A stretch of 64,000 bases of DNA, from the NCBI GenBank assembly GCA_015063285.1, contig SUST01000002.1, forward strand, positions 124,001-188,000, read 5' to 3'. Of this stretch, positions 8,609-18,661 are shown in pieces (position 1 is the first letter of the stretch; every line of letters begins with the position of its first letter). The notes beneath the pieces are model-generated. The model was not told the DNA's origin. It ran no database searches and saw only the letters and a list, made by a program, of their open reading frames with translations. The stretch comes from Thermoplasmata archaeon. GTDB lineage: Archaea > Thermoplasmatota > Thermoplasmata > Methanomassiliicoccales > Methanomethylophilaceae. The position numbers were made by a program, and so were the translations under genes.

Positions 8609-10096
8609 ATGAAGGTCGGATTCGACAACGACATGTATCTTAAAACCCAGTCTGAACACATAAGAGAGCGTATCGAGAAGTTCGGAGGAAAGCTCTATCT
8701 GGAGTTCGGGGGTAAACTTTTCGATGATTATCATGCGTCCCGTGTTCTTCCCGGTTTCATGCCTGACAGTAAGATCAGGATGCTGATGGAGTTCGGTCAG
8801 GACGCCGAAGCTATCATCGTTATCAATGCAGAGGATATTGTCAAGAAGAAGATCCGTAAGGATTTCAGTGTCGGATATGATTCCGAGGTCTTCAGACTCG
8901 TCGACATGTTCACCGACAGGGGAATCAACGTCTGCGGTTTGGTCATCACCCACTTCAACGGGCAGTCCGAAGCGGAGGCATTCCAGAAGAAGGCCGAATC
9001 GAACGGGCTGAAGGTGTACAGGCACTATCTGATAGACGGATACCCTTCCAATGTCGAATTGATCGCATCCGACAACGGTTTCGGAAAGGACGAGTTCGTG
9101 CCTACGACAAAACCTCTGGTTGTCGTTACTGCACCCGGTCCCGGAAGCGGAAAGATGGCAGTATGCCTTTCTCAGCTGTATAACGAGAAGAAGAGGGGTG
9201 TGTCCGCAGGATATGCGAAGTTCGAGACCTTCCCGATTTGGAACATCCCGCTGAAGCATCCGGTGAACATCGCCTATGAGGCCGCAACGGTGGATCTGGC
9301 GGATGTGAACATGATCGACCCGTACCATCTGGATGCATATGGTGTGACCACTGTCAACTACAACAGGGATATCGAGATCTTCCCGGTCGTCAACGCTATA
9401 CTGGAAGGGGTTCTTGGAGCCTCTCCATACAAGTCCCCGACAGACATGGGAGTGAATATGGCGGGGAACTGTATCGTGGATGACGAGGTCGTCAGGAAAG
9501 CGGCGAACTATGAGATCATCAGACGTTACTATTCGACCCTTAGGGACCGCAGGGAGGGAAGGGCTTCTGCCGAGACCCTCCTGAAATCCGAGATTTACAT
9601 GAAAAATGCCGACATCACTCCCGAGTACCGTAAGACGGTGGCAACAGTCAAGAAGGTCATGACCGAGACCGAAAGGCCAGTGGTCGCTGCCGAGCTCGAT
9701 GATGGAAGCGTCGTCACGGGAAAGGCAACGCCTCTGACAACCGCATCATCTTCATTGCTGCTCAACATGCTGAAGGAGCTTGCCGGCATAGACGACTCCG
9801 TGATGCTGATCTCCAAGGAAGTCATAGAATCCGTCCATAACCTGAAGGTCAATAATCTGGGATACAAGAATCCCCGTATGCACTTGGATGAGATGCTGAT
9901 TGCATTGTCCATCATCGCCAGGACTGACGAGAATGCCGCAAAGGCGTTCGCGATGCTCCCCAAGCTCAGAGGATGCGATGTGCATTCATCTGTCATCCTC
10001 TCCCCTGTGGACGAAGGCGTCTACAAGAAGCTAGGAATGAGCACGTCGTCAGAGCCTGAGCATCAGACCAAATGTCTCTTCCATGAGAGTTTCTGA
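8609..10096 (+). CDS. DUF1846 family protein
   Basis: A 495-aa protein whose start (MKVGFDNDMYLKTQSEHIRE) and segments such as LYLEFGGKLFDDYHASRVLPGF and the glycine-rich VVTAPGPGSGKMAVCLSQLY near 172 are typical of DUF1846. That family is widespread in Firmicutes and some methanogens and has an unassigned nucleotide- or cofactor-binding fold. The glycine-rich stretch resembles a P-loop. It is transcribed alone from its own TATA promoter, and HtpG converges on it from the other side. No pathway can be inferred from its neighbours. Confidence 0.85.
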   Translation: MKVGFDNDMYLKTQSEHIRERIEKFGGKLYLEFGGKLFDDYHASRVLPGFMPDSKIRMLMEFGQDAEAIIVINAEDIVKKKIRKDFSVGYDSEVFRLVDMFTDRGINVCGLVITHFNGQSEAEAFQKKAESNGLKVYRHYLIDGYPSNVELIASDNGFGKDEFVPTTKPLVVVTAPGPGSGKMAVCLSQLYNEKKRGVSAGYAKFETFPIWNIPLKHPVNIAYEAATVDLADVNMIDPYHLDAYGVTTVNYNRDIEIFPVVNAILEGVLGASPYKSPTDMGVNMAGNCIVDDEVVRKAANYEIIRRYYSTLRDRREGRASAETLLKSEIYMKNADITPEYRKTVATVKKVMTETERPVVAAELDDGSVVTGKATPLTTASSSLLLNMLKELAGIDDSVMLISKEVIESVHNLKVNNLGYKNPRMHLDEMLIALSIIARTDENAAKAFAMLPKLRGCDVHSSVILSPVDEGVYKKLGMSTSSEPEHQTKCLFHESF

Positions 10097-10102
10097 ATCG
10101 AT

Positions 10103-10138
10103 ATGAAAAAAGACGGCAGGGGGAAAACCCCCTCTGCC
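10103..10138 (-). terminator. Hairpin plus T-run terminating htpG
   Basis: Immediately after the htpG stop the minus strand reads GGCAGAGGGGG-TTTT-CCCCCTGCC, then GTC and six T residues. It resembles an intrinsic terminator, and it lies between two convergent genes. Confidence 0.6.
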
Positions 10139-10139
10139 A

Positions 10140-12047
10140 TCAGAACAGTTTGAAAACGTTCTCGGAGTATCCGAGCATGTCCTCGACAGGCATTCCTGCC
10201 ATCAGGAGGGCCTGGTCCAGCATGATCGATGCCATGGACTTCGCCTTGTCCTTGTCATCTTCGTATGCCTTCTTCAGGGATTCGAAAGCAGGGTGGTTGG
10301 GATTGATCTCCAGGACACGTTTGGCCTTGACTCCCTGCTCGGGCGATCCCGGGATGTTCGCGAAGTACTTCTCCATCTCGAAGGACACATCGCCCTCAGA
10401 GCTCAGACAGACCGCGTGAGTCTTTAGCTTCCTGGAGAGCACGACGTTGTCCACCTTGTCTCCCAGAGACTCTTTGATGAACTGCAGAAGGTCTTTGGAT
10501 TCCTCTTCCTTCGCTTCGGCCTCTTTCTTCTCCTCTTCGGTTCCGAGGTCCAGGTCGTTGCTGTTGATGTTGCAGAATTCCTTCTCGTTGTAGTTCCTGA
10601 GGGTCCTGAGCGTGAACTCATCCAGTTCCTCGGTCAGACAGATGATGTCATAGCCCTTGTCGCGTACCTGCTCTGCCTGAGGCAGCTGTTTGGCCCTTGC
10701 GACGCTCTCTGCTGTGGCGTAGTAGATCTTCTCCTGGCCTTCCTTCATGTCGGCAACGTATTCGCTGAGCGTGATGGGCTTGTCCTTCTCCATCGAGTGG
10801 AACATGATCAGGTCCTTGAGCAGGTCGGCCTTGGCTCCCCAGCCTTCGACGATTCCGTATTTGAGCTGAGGTCCGAAGTTCTTGTGGAACGATTCATACG
10901 TCTCCCTGTCCTCTTTGAGTATCCTCTCGAGGTCGTTCTTGATCTTCTTCTCGAGGTTGCTCCTGATCATCGAGAGCTGACGGTCGTGCTGCAGCATCTC
11001 CCTGGAGATGTTCAGAGAGAGGTCGGGTGAATCGACGACTCCCTTCACGAACCTGAAGCAGTCGGGCAGGAGGTCCTTGCACTTGTCCATGATCATGACT
11101 CCGGACGAGTACAGCTGGAGTCCGGGTTCGAACTCCCTGCTGTAGAAGTTGTAGGGCGCTACCTTGGGGATGAACAGCATCGCCTTGTAGCTGACGGTTC
11201 CCTCAGCATTCACGCGGATGACCGAAATGGGCTCCTCGTAGTCGTGGAACTTCTCTTTGTAGAATGCTTTGCAGTCCTCATCGGTGACCGAGGCCTTATC
11301 CCTCTGCCAGATCGGCACCATGCTGTTGACGACGGTATCCTCCAGATGAGTCTTCCACTCCTTCTTGGGAGTGCCATCCTCGTTCTTCTCGCCGGTCTCC
11401 TCCATCTCTCCCTTCTCGAGGGTCATGTGGATAGGCCAGCGGACATAGTCCGAGTACTTCTTGATGAGGTCCTCGATGGTGTATTCGCTGAGGTAGTTGC
11501 TGAACGTCTCGTTCTCGTCATCCTCGCGGATGTGCATGATGACATCGGTTCCGTAGGAACCCCTCTCGCATTCCTTGATGGTGTATCCGTCGGCACCCTC
11601 GCTGGTCCATTTCCAGGCCTGGTCCTCTCCGTACTTCTTGGAGATGACGGTGACCTTATCTGAAACGAGGAACGAGGAGTAGAAACCGACACCGAACTGT
11701 CCGATGATGTCGATGTCTTTACCTTCTTCAATTTCCTTCTTGAAGTCCAGGGAGCCACTGTGTGCGATGACTCCGAGATTTGCGTCCATGTCATCCTTGG
11801 ACATTCCTATTCCGTTGTCCGAGACTGTGACCGTTCCCGCTTCCTTGTCGATCTTGACGTCGATGCGGAAGTCCTCCCTTGCCACGGGCACGTCCGATTC
11901 TGTGATGGATTTGTAATGGAGCTTGTCGATCGCATCAGATGCGTTGGAGATGATCTCCCTCAGGAAGATCTCCCTGTGGGTGTATATCGAGTTGATCATC
12001 AGATCGAGAAGCTGCTTGGATTCTGCCTTGAATTGTTTCTTTGCCAT
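10140..12047 (-). CDS. htpG: Molecular chaperone HtpG (Hsp90)
   Basis: A full-length 635-aa Hsp90. The N-terminal GHKL ATPase has REIISNASDAIDK near residue 32, VSDNGIGM near 78 and GQFGVGFYSSF near 115. The middle domain carries the SLNISREMLQ motif near 350, and a dimerisation domain closes the protein. It lacks a C-terminal MEEVD, as expected for bacterial HtpG. HtpG refolds and holds client proteins in the cytosol. Most archaea have no Hsp90, so this gene probably came from bacteria. It is monocistronic, with AT-rich sequence upstream (about 12085-12105) and a hairpin terminator downstream. Confidence 0.96.
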   Translation of the reverse strand: MAKKQFKAESKQLLDLMINSIYTHREIFLREIISNASDAIDKLHYKSITESDVPVAREDFRIDVKIDKEAGTVTVSDNGIGMSKDDMDANLGVIAHSGSLDFKKEIEEGKDIDIIGQFGVGFYSSFLVSDKVTVISKKYGEDQAWKWTSEGADGYTIKECERGSYGTDVIMHIREDDENETFSNYLSEYTIEDLIKKYSDYVRWPIHMTLEKGEMEETGEKNEDGTPKKEWKTHLEDTVVNSMVPIWQRDKASVTDEDCKAFYKEKFHDYEEPISVIRVNAEGTVSYKAMLFIPKVAPYNFYSREFEPGLQLYSSGVMIMDKCKDLLPDCFRFVKGVVDSPDLSLNISREMLQHDRQLSMIRSNLEKKIKNDLERILKEDRETYESFHKNFGPQLKYGIVEGWGAKADLLKDLIMFHSMEKDKPITLSEYVADMKEGQEKIYYATAESVARAKQLPQAEQVRDKGYDIICLTEELDEFTLRTLRNYNEKEFCNINSNDLDLGTEEEKKEAEAKEEESKDLLQFIKESLGDKVDNVVLSRKLKTHAVCLSSEGDVSFEMEKYFANIPGSPEQGVKAKRVLEINPNHPAFESLKKAYEDDKDKAKSMASIMLDQALLMAGMPVEDMLGYSENVFKLF

Positions 12048-12237
12048 TTCAAGAACCCTCTGATTCGTTATTAGGGTGAATGAGTGTTAGAACTTCTATA
12101 AAATAGTTATGAAATGGGATTCGATTGTCCCGGAGGTTGAAATTAGACAGTTCCAGGAATGCCGCAGATTCTTGTTTATCTACGAGGGTAAGAGTTCTAT
12201 AAGCAGACTGATATGTCTTGGTGCTCGGAGGAATAGA

Positions 12238-14202
12238 ATGGTATTGGGATTGGGCATAGACACCGGCGGAACATACACCGATTCTGTCGTCATCGACACG
12301 GAGACGAAGGAGATAATATGTCGCTCTAAGGCCCTCACCACCCGTGACGATCTCATCAAGGGTATCGTCGCCTCGCTCAAAGGTCTGTCGAAGACCGACG
12401 GAATCTCTATTGTATCGCTTTCCTCAACTCTGGCGACGAATTCCATCGTGGAAGGAAAGAGCTGCCGTGTCGGGCTCATTGTCCTCGGAAAGAAGTTCGG
12501 CCACACCGTGAACATAGCGAACTACGCTTACATAGATGCACAGCTGGACCTCAAAGGAAGGACCGTCAAGAAGCTCAATATGGAAGAGGCCAAGGCCGCT
12601 GTGGAATCTATGCGCGGGAAGGTCGATGTCCTTGCAATCGTAGGGTACATGAGTGTCCGCAACCCCAGCCATGAGGAGACCGTCAAAGGGCTCGCCGAAA
12701 GGATGTTGGGCATACCCGTGGTATGCGCCCACGATCTCACTTCGAAATTGGGTTTCGAACAGAGGGCGAACACTGCCATCATCAATGCTGGGCTTATCCC
12801 TACTATCATAGACCTCATCAAAGCTGTGACGAAGGCCCTCGAGGACATGGGGATCAAAGCTCCTCTGATGATAGTCAAGGGCGATGGCTCGATCATGAAT
12901 TCCGCCACAGCAATCAAGAGGCCTATCGAGACCATCATGTCAGGTCCCGCATCCAGTCTTACCAGCGCCATGGTCTTCACAGGTATCCACGATGCCCTCA
13001 TAGCGGATATCGGAGGAACCACTACCGACCTTGGAATCATCCACGGAGGTTTCGTCCGCACATTGGACACAGGCGCTCTGGTGGGCGGTCACAGGACAAG
13101 GGTCCGTGCAGCAGACGTTAGCACATACGGAATGGGCGGGGACAGCCGCATATCCGTGGAGAAATCCAAGCTCGTGCTCTCAACTATCAGGATAATCCCG
13201 ATATGCATAGCGGCATCCAGATGGCCGGAAGTTAGGGAGTGGATTTCTAATCTGAAGAATCTTGATTCATCGCCGTCCGATGCCATAGCCGATTGTGAAT
13301 TGTACACAAGGGCATCCAACATGGAATTGTCATATCTCACCGAATGCGACAGGAGATTCCTCAAGCTCATCGAGGAGAGGCCCTACTCTGTCAGGGAGGC
13401 CTCAGAGGTATTGGAGATACCTTTCGACAGATTCTGCCTCAGAGATCTGGAGTCGGAAGGATACGTGACCCGCATCGGTATCACACCTACAGATATCCTG
13501 GCTGCAGAGGGGACTTACAACGAGTATGACACGGGATCTTCCAGGAAGGCGGTCGAGCTCCTTTCGAAGAAGGCCGAAATGGATGCAGATGTCTTTATCC
13601 AGAAAGCTAAGGAAGCGATCGTTCAGAAGATCTCCAGATGTGTGATGGATCACATGATCAGGGCGGAGACGGGAAAGGACGAGCTGTCCAAATCCGATCA
13701 TGCGATGATAGAGGAGATCCTCCGCGATACCAAGGAATACGACGTGGGATTCAGGTTGAAGATGCCCATCGTGGGTATCGGAGCACCGGTAGGAGCATGG
13801 CTTCCTAAAGTTGCAGAAACCCTGAACACGGAACTGATCCTTCCCGAGAACTATGATGTCGGTAATGCAATCGGAGCCATCTCCAGTTCTGTGACCGAGG
13901 TCGTCGAGCTGTCGGTACGTGCTGCTTTCCAGGACTTCTCGGAAGATCCGGAATGCACCGTGTACAACGGGGAGACGGCCTTCGAATTCTCCGACAAGGA
14001 GGAGGCGCTGGAATTCGCCATCGAGGAGGCGACGAGGATCGCTACGGCAAGGGCGATAGAGTCCGGAGCGGCCGAAGTTTCCATTGAGAAGAAGATAGAT
14101 CAGACGCTCATCGATGTAGAAGGTAACGGGAAGAAGGTCTTCCGCGGAGCAACTGTCATCGTCAGGGCTTCGGGTAAGCCCATGATGCATTGGTTCGACT
14201 AA
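12238..14202 (+). CDS. Hydantoinase/oxoprolinase family protein (HyuA-like)
   Basis: A 654-aa ASKHA-fold protein. The N-terminus GLGIDTGGTYTDSVVID is the phosphate-1 motif, and LIADIGGTTTDLGII near residue 254 is the phosphate-2 motif. STLATNSIVEGK is also typical of hydantoinase A. The family includes ATP-dependent 5-oxoprolinase and N-methylhydantoinase subunits. There is no adjacent HyuB, so the substrate is open. The region after residue ~340 diverges from classical HyuA. I take ATG 12238 because the sequence becomes family-like at MVLGLGIDTGG; upstream in-frame residues look like leader with a TATA-like CTATAA at about 12197. Confidence 0.8.
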   Translation: MVLGLGIDTGGTYTDSVVIDTETKEIICRSKALTTRDDLIKGIVASLKGLSKTDGISIVSLSSTLATNSIVEGKSCRVGLIVLGKKFGHTVNIANYAYIDAQLDLKGRTVKKLNMEEAKAAVESMRGKVDVLAIVGYMSVRNPSHEETVKGLAERMLGIPVVCAHDLTSKLGFEQRANTAIINAGLIPTIIDLIKAVTKALEDMGIKAPLMIVKGDGSIMNSATAIKRPIETIMSGPASSLTSAMVFTGIHDALIADIGGTTTDLGIIHGGFVRTLDTGALVGGHRTRVRAADVSTYGMGGDSRISVEKSKLVLSTIRIIPICIAASRWPEVREWISNLKNLDSSPSDAIADCELYTRASNMELSYLTECDRRFLKLIEERPYSVREASEVLEIPFDRFCLRDLESEGYVTRIGITPTDILAAEGTYNEYDTGSSRKAVELLSKKAEMDADVFIQKAKEAIVQKISRCVMDHMIRAETGKDELSKSDHAMIEEILRDTKEYDVGFRLKMPIVGIGAPVGAWLPKVAETLNTELILPENYDVGNAIGAISSSVTEVVELSVRAAFQDFSEDPECTVYNGETAFEFSDKEEALEFAIEEATRIATARAIESGAAEVSIEKKIDQTLIDVEGNGKKVFRGATVIVRASGKPMMHWFD

Positions 14203-14246
14203 TCGAATATCTTATTTACGAACAGACTTTCGGCGGCATAGGTAAT

Positions 14247-15428
14247 ATGAGATTGTCCGATGGCGTGTTGGTGGCTTTGATAATCATGCTGAGCATGTTC
14301 GCTCCGCTGGCCACCGATATGTTCCTGCCGGCGTTGGACGAGATGATCGAATACTTCGGTACCGACGAATCCACGTTCAGCATGGCCCTTTACATGTTCA
14401 TGCTCTTCCTGGCGATAGGCATTCTTTTCCTTGGCCCGGTCAGCGATAAGTACGGAAGGAGATCGGTATTGCTCGGTTCCCTCGCACTGTTCATCGCGGC
14501 AAGTTTCCTCTGCAGCACGGTGGATTCGATCGAGCTCATGATCGTATGCAGGATACTTCAGGCGATAGGTGCCGGGGGTGCCATGACATGCGCTGTTGCC
14601 CTCATCAGGGATTGTTTCGATGGAAAGAGGAGGACAAAGGTCCTGATGATCGTAGCGGTCATCGGAGTCCTCGGCCCGGTCATCGCTCCGGTATTGGGGC
14701 AGACTCTGATATGGGTGCTGGATTGGAGAGCGACGTTCTGGGCACCAGCTATAGTCGCAGGAATCTGTGCTCTGATATCACTGACGATCCCGGCGGACAT
14801 TCCTAAGGAGAGATACAAGGGCTCCATAACAGGTGCCGTAGCGACGATGATCCCGATTCTCAAGAACGGCGATTTCAGAAGATTCGCCATCATGATGAAT
14901 ATGGTGGCGTTCTGTATCCTAGCTTATGTGTCCGTTTCCGAATACATCTACAAAGAGAAGGGATTCGATGTAGGGGATGCATACTCATTCTATCTGGCCG
15001 GAGCGATGATCACAGGAGTTCTCCTCATGCTGGTCATCGAGAGGTTCCATCTAAGCAACAAGGCACACCTTGTCGTGATGTTCGCACTCGCCCTCACAGC
15101 TGTGGTGATCCTTTGGACTGTAGGAGGAGAAGGCCCTATGATATTCTTCTGCGGCATCGTTCCGATCATCGCATGTTCCTCTGTCGCGCGTTCGTTCGGT
15201 TTCAACATCCTCCTGGCGCAGGATGTGGGGAACTCGGGTGCGATATCCTCCGTTCTGAATTTCGTTCATTTCATGTTCGCCACGGCAGGAATGGTCGTAG
15301 TTGTCCATCTTCCATTCTCTAATTACATCGAGAGTGTGGCCTTCTGCTTCACGCTGTTCCTGATAGTATACGGCGCCCTTTGGGCGATAATGCTGGTAAG
15401 GGGAACAACACTGAAAGGCTTAGAGTAA
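14247..15428 (+). CDS. MFS transporter, Bcr/CflA-like drug efflux
   Basis: A 393-aa inner-membrane protein with about 12 hydrophobic segments. It carries motif A (GPVSDKYGRRS) after the second segment and a motif-C-like VLGPVIAPVLGQ stretch in the fifth, as in drug:H+ antiporters of the Bcr/CflA group. It should export a small toxic compound using the proton gradient. The ATG at 14247 gives a normal MFS N-terminus; a TTG further upstream would only add residues that overlap the preceding gene. It lies 44 bp after the hydantoinase-like gene and may be co-transcribed with it. Confidence 0.88.
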   Translation: MRLSDGVLVALIIMLSMFAPLATDMFLPALDEMIEYFGTDESTFSMALYMFMLFLAIGILFLGPVSDKYGRRSVLLGSLALFIAASFLCSTVDSIELMIVCRILQAIGAGGAMTCAVALIRDCFDGKRRTKVLMIVAVIGVLGPVIAPVLGQTLIWVLDWRATFWAPAIVAGICALISLTIPADIPKERYKGSITGAVATMIPILKNGDFRRFAIMMNMVAFCILAYVSVSEYIYKEKGFDVGDAYSFYLAGAMITGVLLMLVIERFHLSNKAHLVVMFALALTAVVILWTVGGEGPMIFFCGIVPIIACSSVARSFGFNILLAQDVGNSGAISSVLNFVHFMFATAGMVVVVHLPFSNYIESVAFCFTLFLIVYGALWAIMLVRGTTLKGLE

Positions 15429-15437
15429 AAGGAAAAA

Positions 15438-15456
15438 GGGGCTATCGCCCCGTTTT
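15438..15456. terminator. Bidirectional hairpin terminator, MFS / top6A
   Basis: GGGGC-TATC-GCCCC (15438-15451) is flanked by A5 on the left and T4 on the right, so it can end transcripts from both convergent genes. Confidence 0.6.
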
Positions 15457-15460
15457 ATGA

Positions 15461-16552
15461 TCAGATTACACCCATGTCGGTGAGCTTCTCAGGGAGATAG
15501 GTGCCTGTCGCGTATTCCAGACCGTATTTGGCCAGAGCTTGCTGTTCAGCCTTCTTCCCCATGTGAAGCATGGCCTGGATCTCGTTCACCCAGTACTCGT
15601 CCGCGAACCTGGGGTCCGAGAGCTCTGCGTTCAGAGCGCCGATGTCCTTGTCCGAGAGCTTGTCGGTGGGCAGGTCGTAGTTCAGAATATCGGAAGGTGT
15701 GATTCCTATGAACTGTGCCGTCGGGGTTGCAAGGTACTCAGAGATGTGAGCGGTCTTGATAGCTCCGTATGCGACCGATGCGTAGATCCTGAAAGACCAT
15801 GGGTCTCCGTCGGTGAACACGGTGACGGGGAGGTTGAACTCCTCGTTGAGCCTCTTGATCAGACGCCTGGTGGACCTCGCGGGCTGTCCTGAGAGGTGGA
15901 CCAGTGCACAGTTGTACTGTTCGGGGAACCCGTTCTCGATGAGACGGGCGAACATTCCTCCTGTCTCGATTGCCATAATGAACTTGACGTTCCCGGGTTT
16001 AATCTGGAAGGTGTCGTTCTCGACCTTGTACGGGACCGCGAATCCGGTCTCGGGGACATCGTCGATACAGTTGTTTGTCTTCCATGTTCCCTTGGTGGTG
16101 ATCGTCGTGAAGTTCAGGTCTCCGTAGACGTGCGCTCCGGATTCCTCGGGACGGAGTTTGAAGTCCTCCCTCATGCACCCAGTGATCGTCTCCAGGTCTT
16201 CTGCCAGAAGGTTGCTCTCATCCTGTGTGTGGAACTTGGCGTTATGCCATCCTTCTGAGATGTAGTACATCTCCCTTAAGGTGGACGATTTCCCTTCTCT
16301 GATCATCTCGTTGATGAAATCGGTGGTGTATGCGGTCCTGAGCATGGAGACCGCTCCCTGGACTGTCTTCGCGGTACGTGCGGTCTTGAGATCCCCGTAT
16401 GTCCAGACATTGTGCCTGGAATCGAATTCGATGTTCTTCTTGGACCTCATGGGGAGGTTCATAGAGGGGATGTCTCCTCTGTCGAGCTGATCGTAGATGT
16501 TCGATATGACGTCGGTCAGACTGTCCAACGCTACCTTCTGTCTGTCATTCAT
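15461..16552 (-). CDS. top6A: DNA topoisomerase VI subunit A
   Basis: A 363-aa Spo11/Top6A protein. The catalytic tyrosine is in REMYYISEGW near residue 100, and the Toprim metal site includes the MAIETGG glutamate and VFTDGDPWSFRIY (the DxD pair) near 250. It cleaves DNA as the transesterase subunit of the archaeal type IIB topoisomerase and decatenates and relaxes DNA. ATG 16552 (MNDRQKVALDSL) is chosen. It overlaps the end of top6B by 8 bp, and a longer frame upstream would read through top6B with a basic tail untypical of Top6A. Confidence 0.96.
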   Translation of the reverse strand: MNDRQKVALDSLTDVISNIYDQLDRGDIPSMNLPMRSKKNIEFDSRHNVWTYGDLKTARTAKTVQGAVSMLRTAYTTDFINEMIREGKSSTLREMYYISEGWHNAKFHTQDESNLLAEDLETITGCMREDFKLRPEESGAHVYGDLNFTTITTKGTWKTNNCIDDVPETGFAVPYKVENDTFQIKPGNVKFIMAIETGGMFARLIENGFPEQYNCALVHLSGQPARSTRRLIKRLNEEFNLPVTVFTDGDPWSFRIYASVAYGAIKTAHISEYLATPTAQFIGITPSDILNYDLPTDKLSDKDIGALNAELSDPRFADEYWVNEIQAMLHMGKKAEQQALAKYGLEYATGTYLPEKLTDMGVI

Positions 16553-18572
16553 CGTCAAGGTCTTCCGCCTCCTGTGTATCCTCTTCGTCCTCGGGGACAA
16601 GGTCGTCCTCCGATGTCTGGACTATGTCCAGTCCCTTTATTCCCCAGTCTCCCGGGAGCATCTCCGCACCCATGACTATCACGGGGTTCAGTCCGGAGAA
16701 GTAAATGTCGTCCGCATCGAAGGTGTCCGCCATCTCTCCTGTGAGCTCGAACGAGACCTTGGTGGATGTCGATGGTGCGAGATCCTTGATCTCCCAGTTC
16801 GCCTTTCCTTCATCGTTCATGTCCAGGAAGTAATCTCCTGAGAAGAGGGAGAGGTTGACGGCCTCTTTCGGGACCTGTGCGTGCAGCCTTATGCTGCGCG
16901 GCTGAGTGGTGTAGTTGTAAACGGTGTATGTGATCGTGCGGAGCTTCTTGTTCTGTTTCTTGACCTCGGGCTCCACCCAGACAACGTTCATGATCTTCGT
17001 GATGGTCCTGCTGAGGTCAGGCACAGGTTTGTTGAGGTGGGTAGCGACCTTCGTTGCCATGTCCGGGAGGATCTCCTGGACGATCTCGAATTTGGCATGG
17101 GTCTTGTTCTTCCTCTCCTGCTTGTTCAGGTGGCTCTTGAGGTTCCTGGCGCACAGCCTCAGTGCGAGCCCTATCTCGCTGGAAAGCTCCGGGAACGATG
17201 CGACAGCCTCTTTTCCTTCAGATGTGAATGGGACCTTCGTGGATGCGACATGGACCAGGATGATGGCGGGTCCGTACGGGATTCCCTTTCCTCCCCTCTG
17301 TTCCAATCCGTATCTTCTCCAGTCCATCTCGGAGATGGCCTTCGTGATCGCACAGTCCCCCTGCTTGAACAGGAGAGGTACACGGTTGGCGAACCTGTAT
17401 ATCTGGACCTGGCTGTCCGCAGGGATGTCTCCTCCGTAGACGATACCGGCCTCTACGACGAACGGGTTTCCGTTCACCGCTTTGGGCGCACGGGTGACGG
17501 GTGTCGCATAGTATTCGGGCCTGAGACCGTCCAGGACGTGCATCAGTCCCTTCTTGATCAGGGTGTCGCCGATGGGCGAGAGACAATCCGTCGGAGGGGC
17601 CATGATCTTGACCTTCGTGATGGCGTCGAGGATTGCGATCGCCTCCTCTCTGGTCAGCTTATCGGGTTTTTTCCCTCCGTCCACTCCGGAGATCTCGAAT
17701 ATCTCGCTGGCCAGCCTGTCGGTGATCCTGGAGAAGTCGCTCTTCATGAACGCTTTCAGGGTCTTTTGCTGAGTCTTGCCGGCGTATTTGATCAGGTCTC
17801 CGATCTCCATCCCTTCCGGATGGGGCTTGATCTCCTTCGGTCTCGGAGGCATGATGTCCGTTGCCCTCTCGAACACTGTCTTGGTGTTATCAGGGTCGTA
17901 GAATGTGATTTGGGCATGGGGGTTGACGATCGCAGTCTCCTTCAGGTACTCGAAGATCGACTGCTTTCCGGTGATGTACCTTCCTTTGGTGGTGTACTCG
18001 ATGCGGGTTCCGTGCTCCTTGCCTTCCCATGTGAATGCCTTATCGTTGGTGATGACAGGTCTGTTGGTCTTCGTGTCGATGAAGATGTCCATCTGCCATG
18101 CGACCTCGTCCTCGCCCTCTATCTTGGACATGGCATGTGCCGGCTTTCCTGTGGTGATGTTACCGTACATGATGGTGGCGGAGATTCCTATTCCCTGCTG
18201 TCCCCTGGACTGTCTGAGGGCGTGGAATCTGGATCCGTAGAGGAGCCTTCCGAAGACGTTCGGCATGGCCTTATGCGTGATACCTGTTCCGTTATCCTCG
18301 ATGGAGACTCTGTAATCCTCATCATTGAGCCTTTCGATCCTGACGGTGATCTCCGGAAGGATGTTGGCTTCCTCACAGTTGTCCAGTGAGTTATCCACAG
18401 CTTCCTTGATTCCCATGAGGAGGGATTTCGATCTTGAGTCGAAACCAAGGATCTGCTTGTTCTTCTCGAAGAATTCGGTGACTGAGATCTCCTGCTGCTT
18501 CGATTCCAACTTATGTGCTGTCGCAGTCTTCTTTTCTGCGGGCTTATCTTTAACGTCTTTGTCTGAGGGCAT
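16545..18572 (-). CDS. top6B: DNA topoisomerase VI subunit B
   Basis: A 675-aa GHKL-type ATPase subunit. The ATP-site motifs are GIKEAVDNSLDNCEE near residue 52, IEDNGTGI near 95 and SRGQQGIGISAT near 125. A helix-2-turn-helix and a transducer domain follow, then an immunoglobulin-like C-terminal extension (SIRLHAQVP... STKVSFELTG) and an acidic tail. ATP-driven dimerisation of B gates DNA passage through the break made by A. It overlaps top6A by 8 bp, the usual operon order B-A. The N-terminal Lys-rich leader (about 20 aa) is probably disordered. Confidence 0.96.
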   Translation of the reverse strand: MPSDKDVKDKPAEKKTATAHKLESKQQEISVTEFFEKNKQILGFDSRSKSLLMGIKEAVDNSLDNCEEANILPEITVRIERLNDEDYRVSIEDNGTGITHKAMPNVFGRLLYGSRFHALRQSRGQQGIGISATIMYGNITTGKPAHAMSKIEGEDEVAWQMDIFIDTKTNRPVITNDKAFTWEGKEHGTRIEYTTKGRYITGKQSIFEYLKETAIVNPHAQITFYDPDNTKTVFERATDIMPPRPKEIKPHPEGMEIGDLIKYAGKTQQKTLKAFMKSDFSRITDRLASEIFEISGVDGGKKPDKLTREEAIAILDAITKVKIMAPPTDCLSPIGDTLIKKGLMHVLDGLRPEYYATPVTRAPKAVNGNPFVVEAGIVYGGDIPADSQVQIYRFANRVPLLFKQGDCAITKAISEMDWRRYGLEQRGGKGIPYGPAIILVHVASTKVPFTSEGKEAVASFPELSSEIGLALRLCARNLKSHLNKQERKNKTHAKFEIVQEILPDMATKVATHLNKPVPDLSRTITKIMNVVWVEPEVKKQNKKLRTITYTVYNYTTQPRSIRLHAQVPKEAVNLSLFSGDYFLDMNDEGKANWEIKDLAPSTSTKVSFELTGEMADTFDADDIYFSGLNPVIVMGAEMLPGDWGIKGLDIVQTSEDDLVPEDEEDTQEAEDLDDE

Positions 18573-18661
18573 CCGCTGAAGTCATGATTATTCTCGGTTT
18601 TAACGGTTGCGCGATAATAGCCGTGCGGTTCGATCGGAATTGGTTATAAAAGGGATAAAAG

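Noticed and set aside
8519-9328. Extension of the TerB-N/C frame upstream to 9328
   Set aside because: It would overlap about 700 bp of the well-supported DUF1846 gene on the other strand and encodes sequence with no TerB similarity; ATG 8518 follows promoter-like sequence.
13402-14190. Minus-strand frame opposite the hydantoinase-like gene
   Set aside because: It is an antisense shadow; the plus-strand product has clear ASKHA motifs.
16881-18389. Long plus-strand open frame of about 500 codons
   Set aside because: It is antisense to the coding frame of topoisomerase VI B and its product is repetitive Val/Asp/Leu/Arg-rich sequence without family features, typical of a mirror frame in GC-rich genes.
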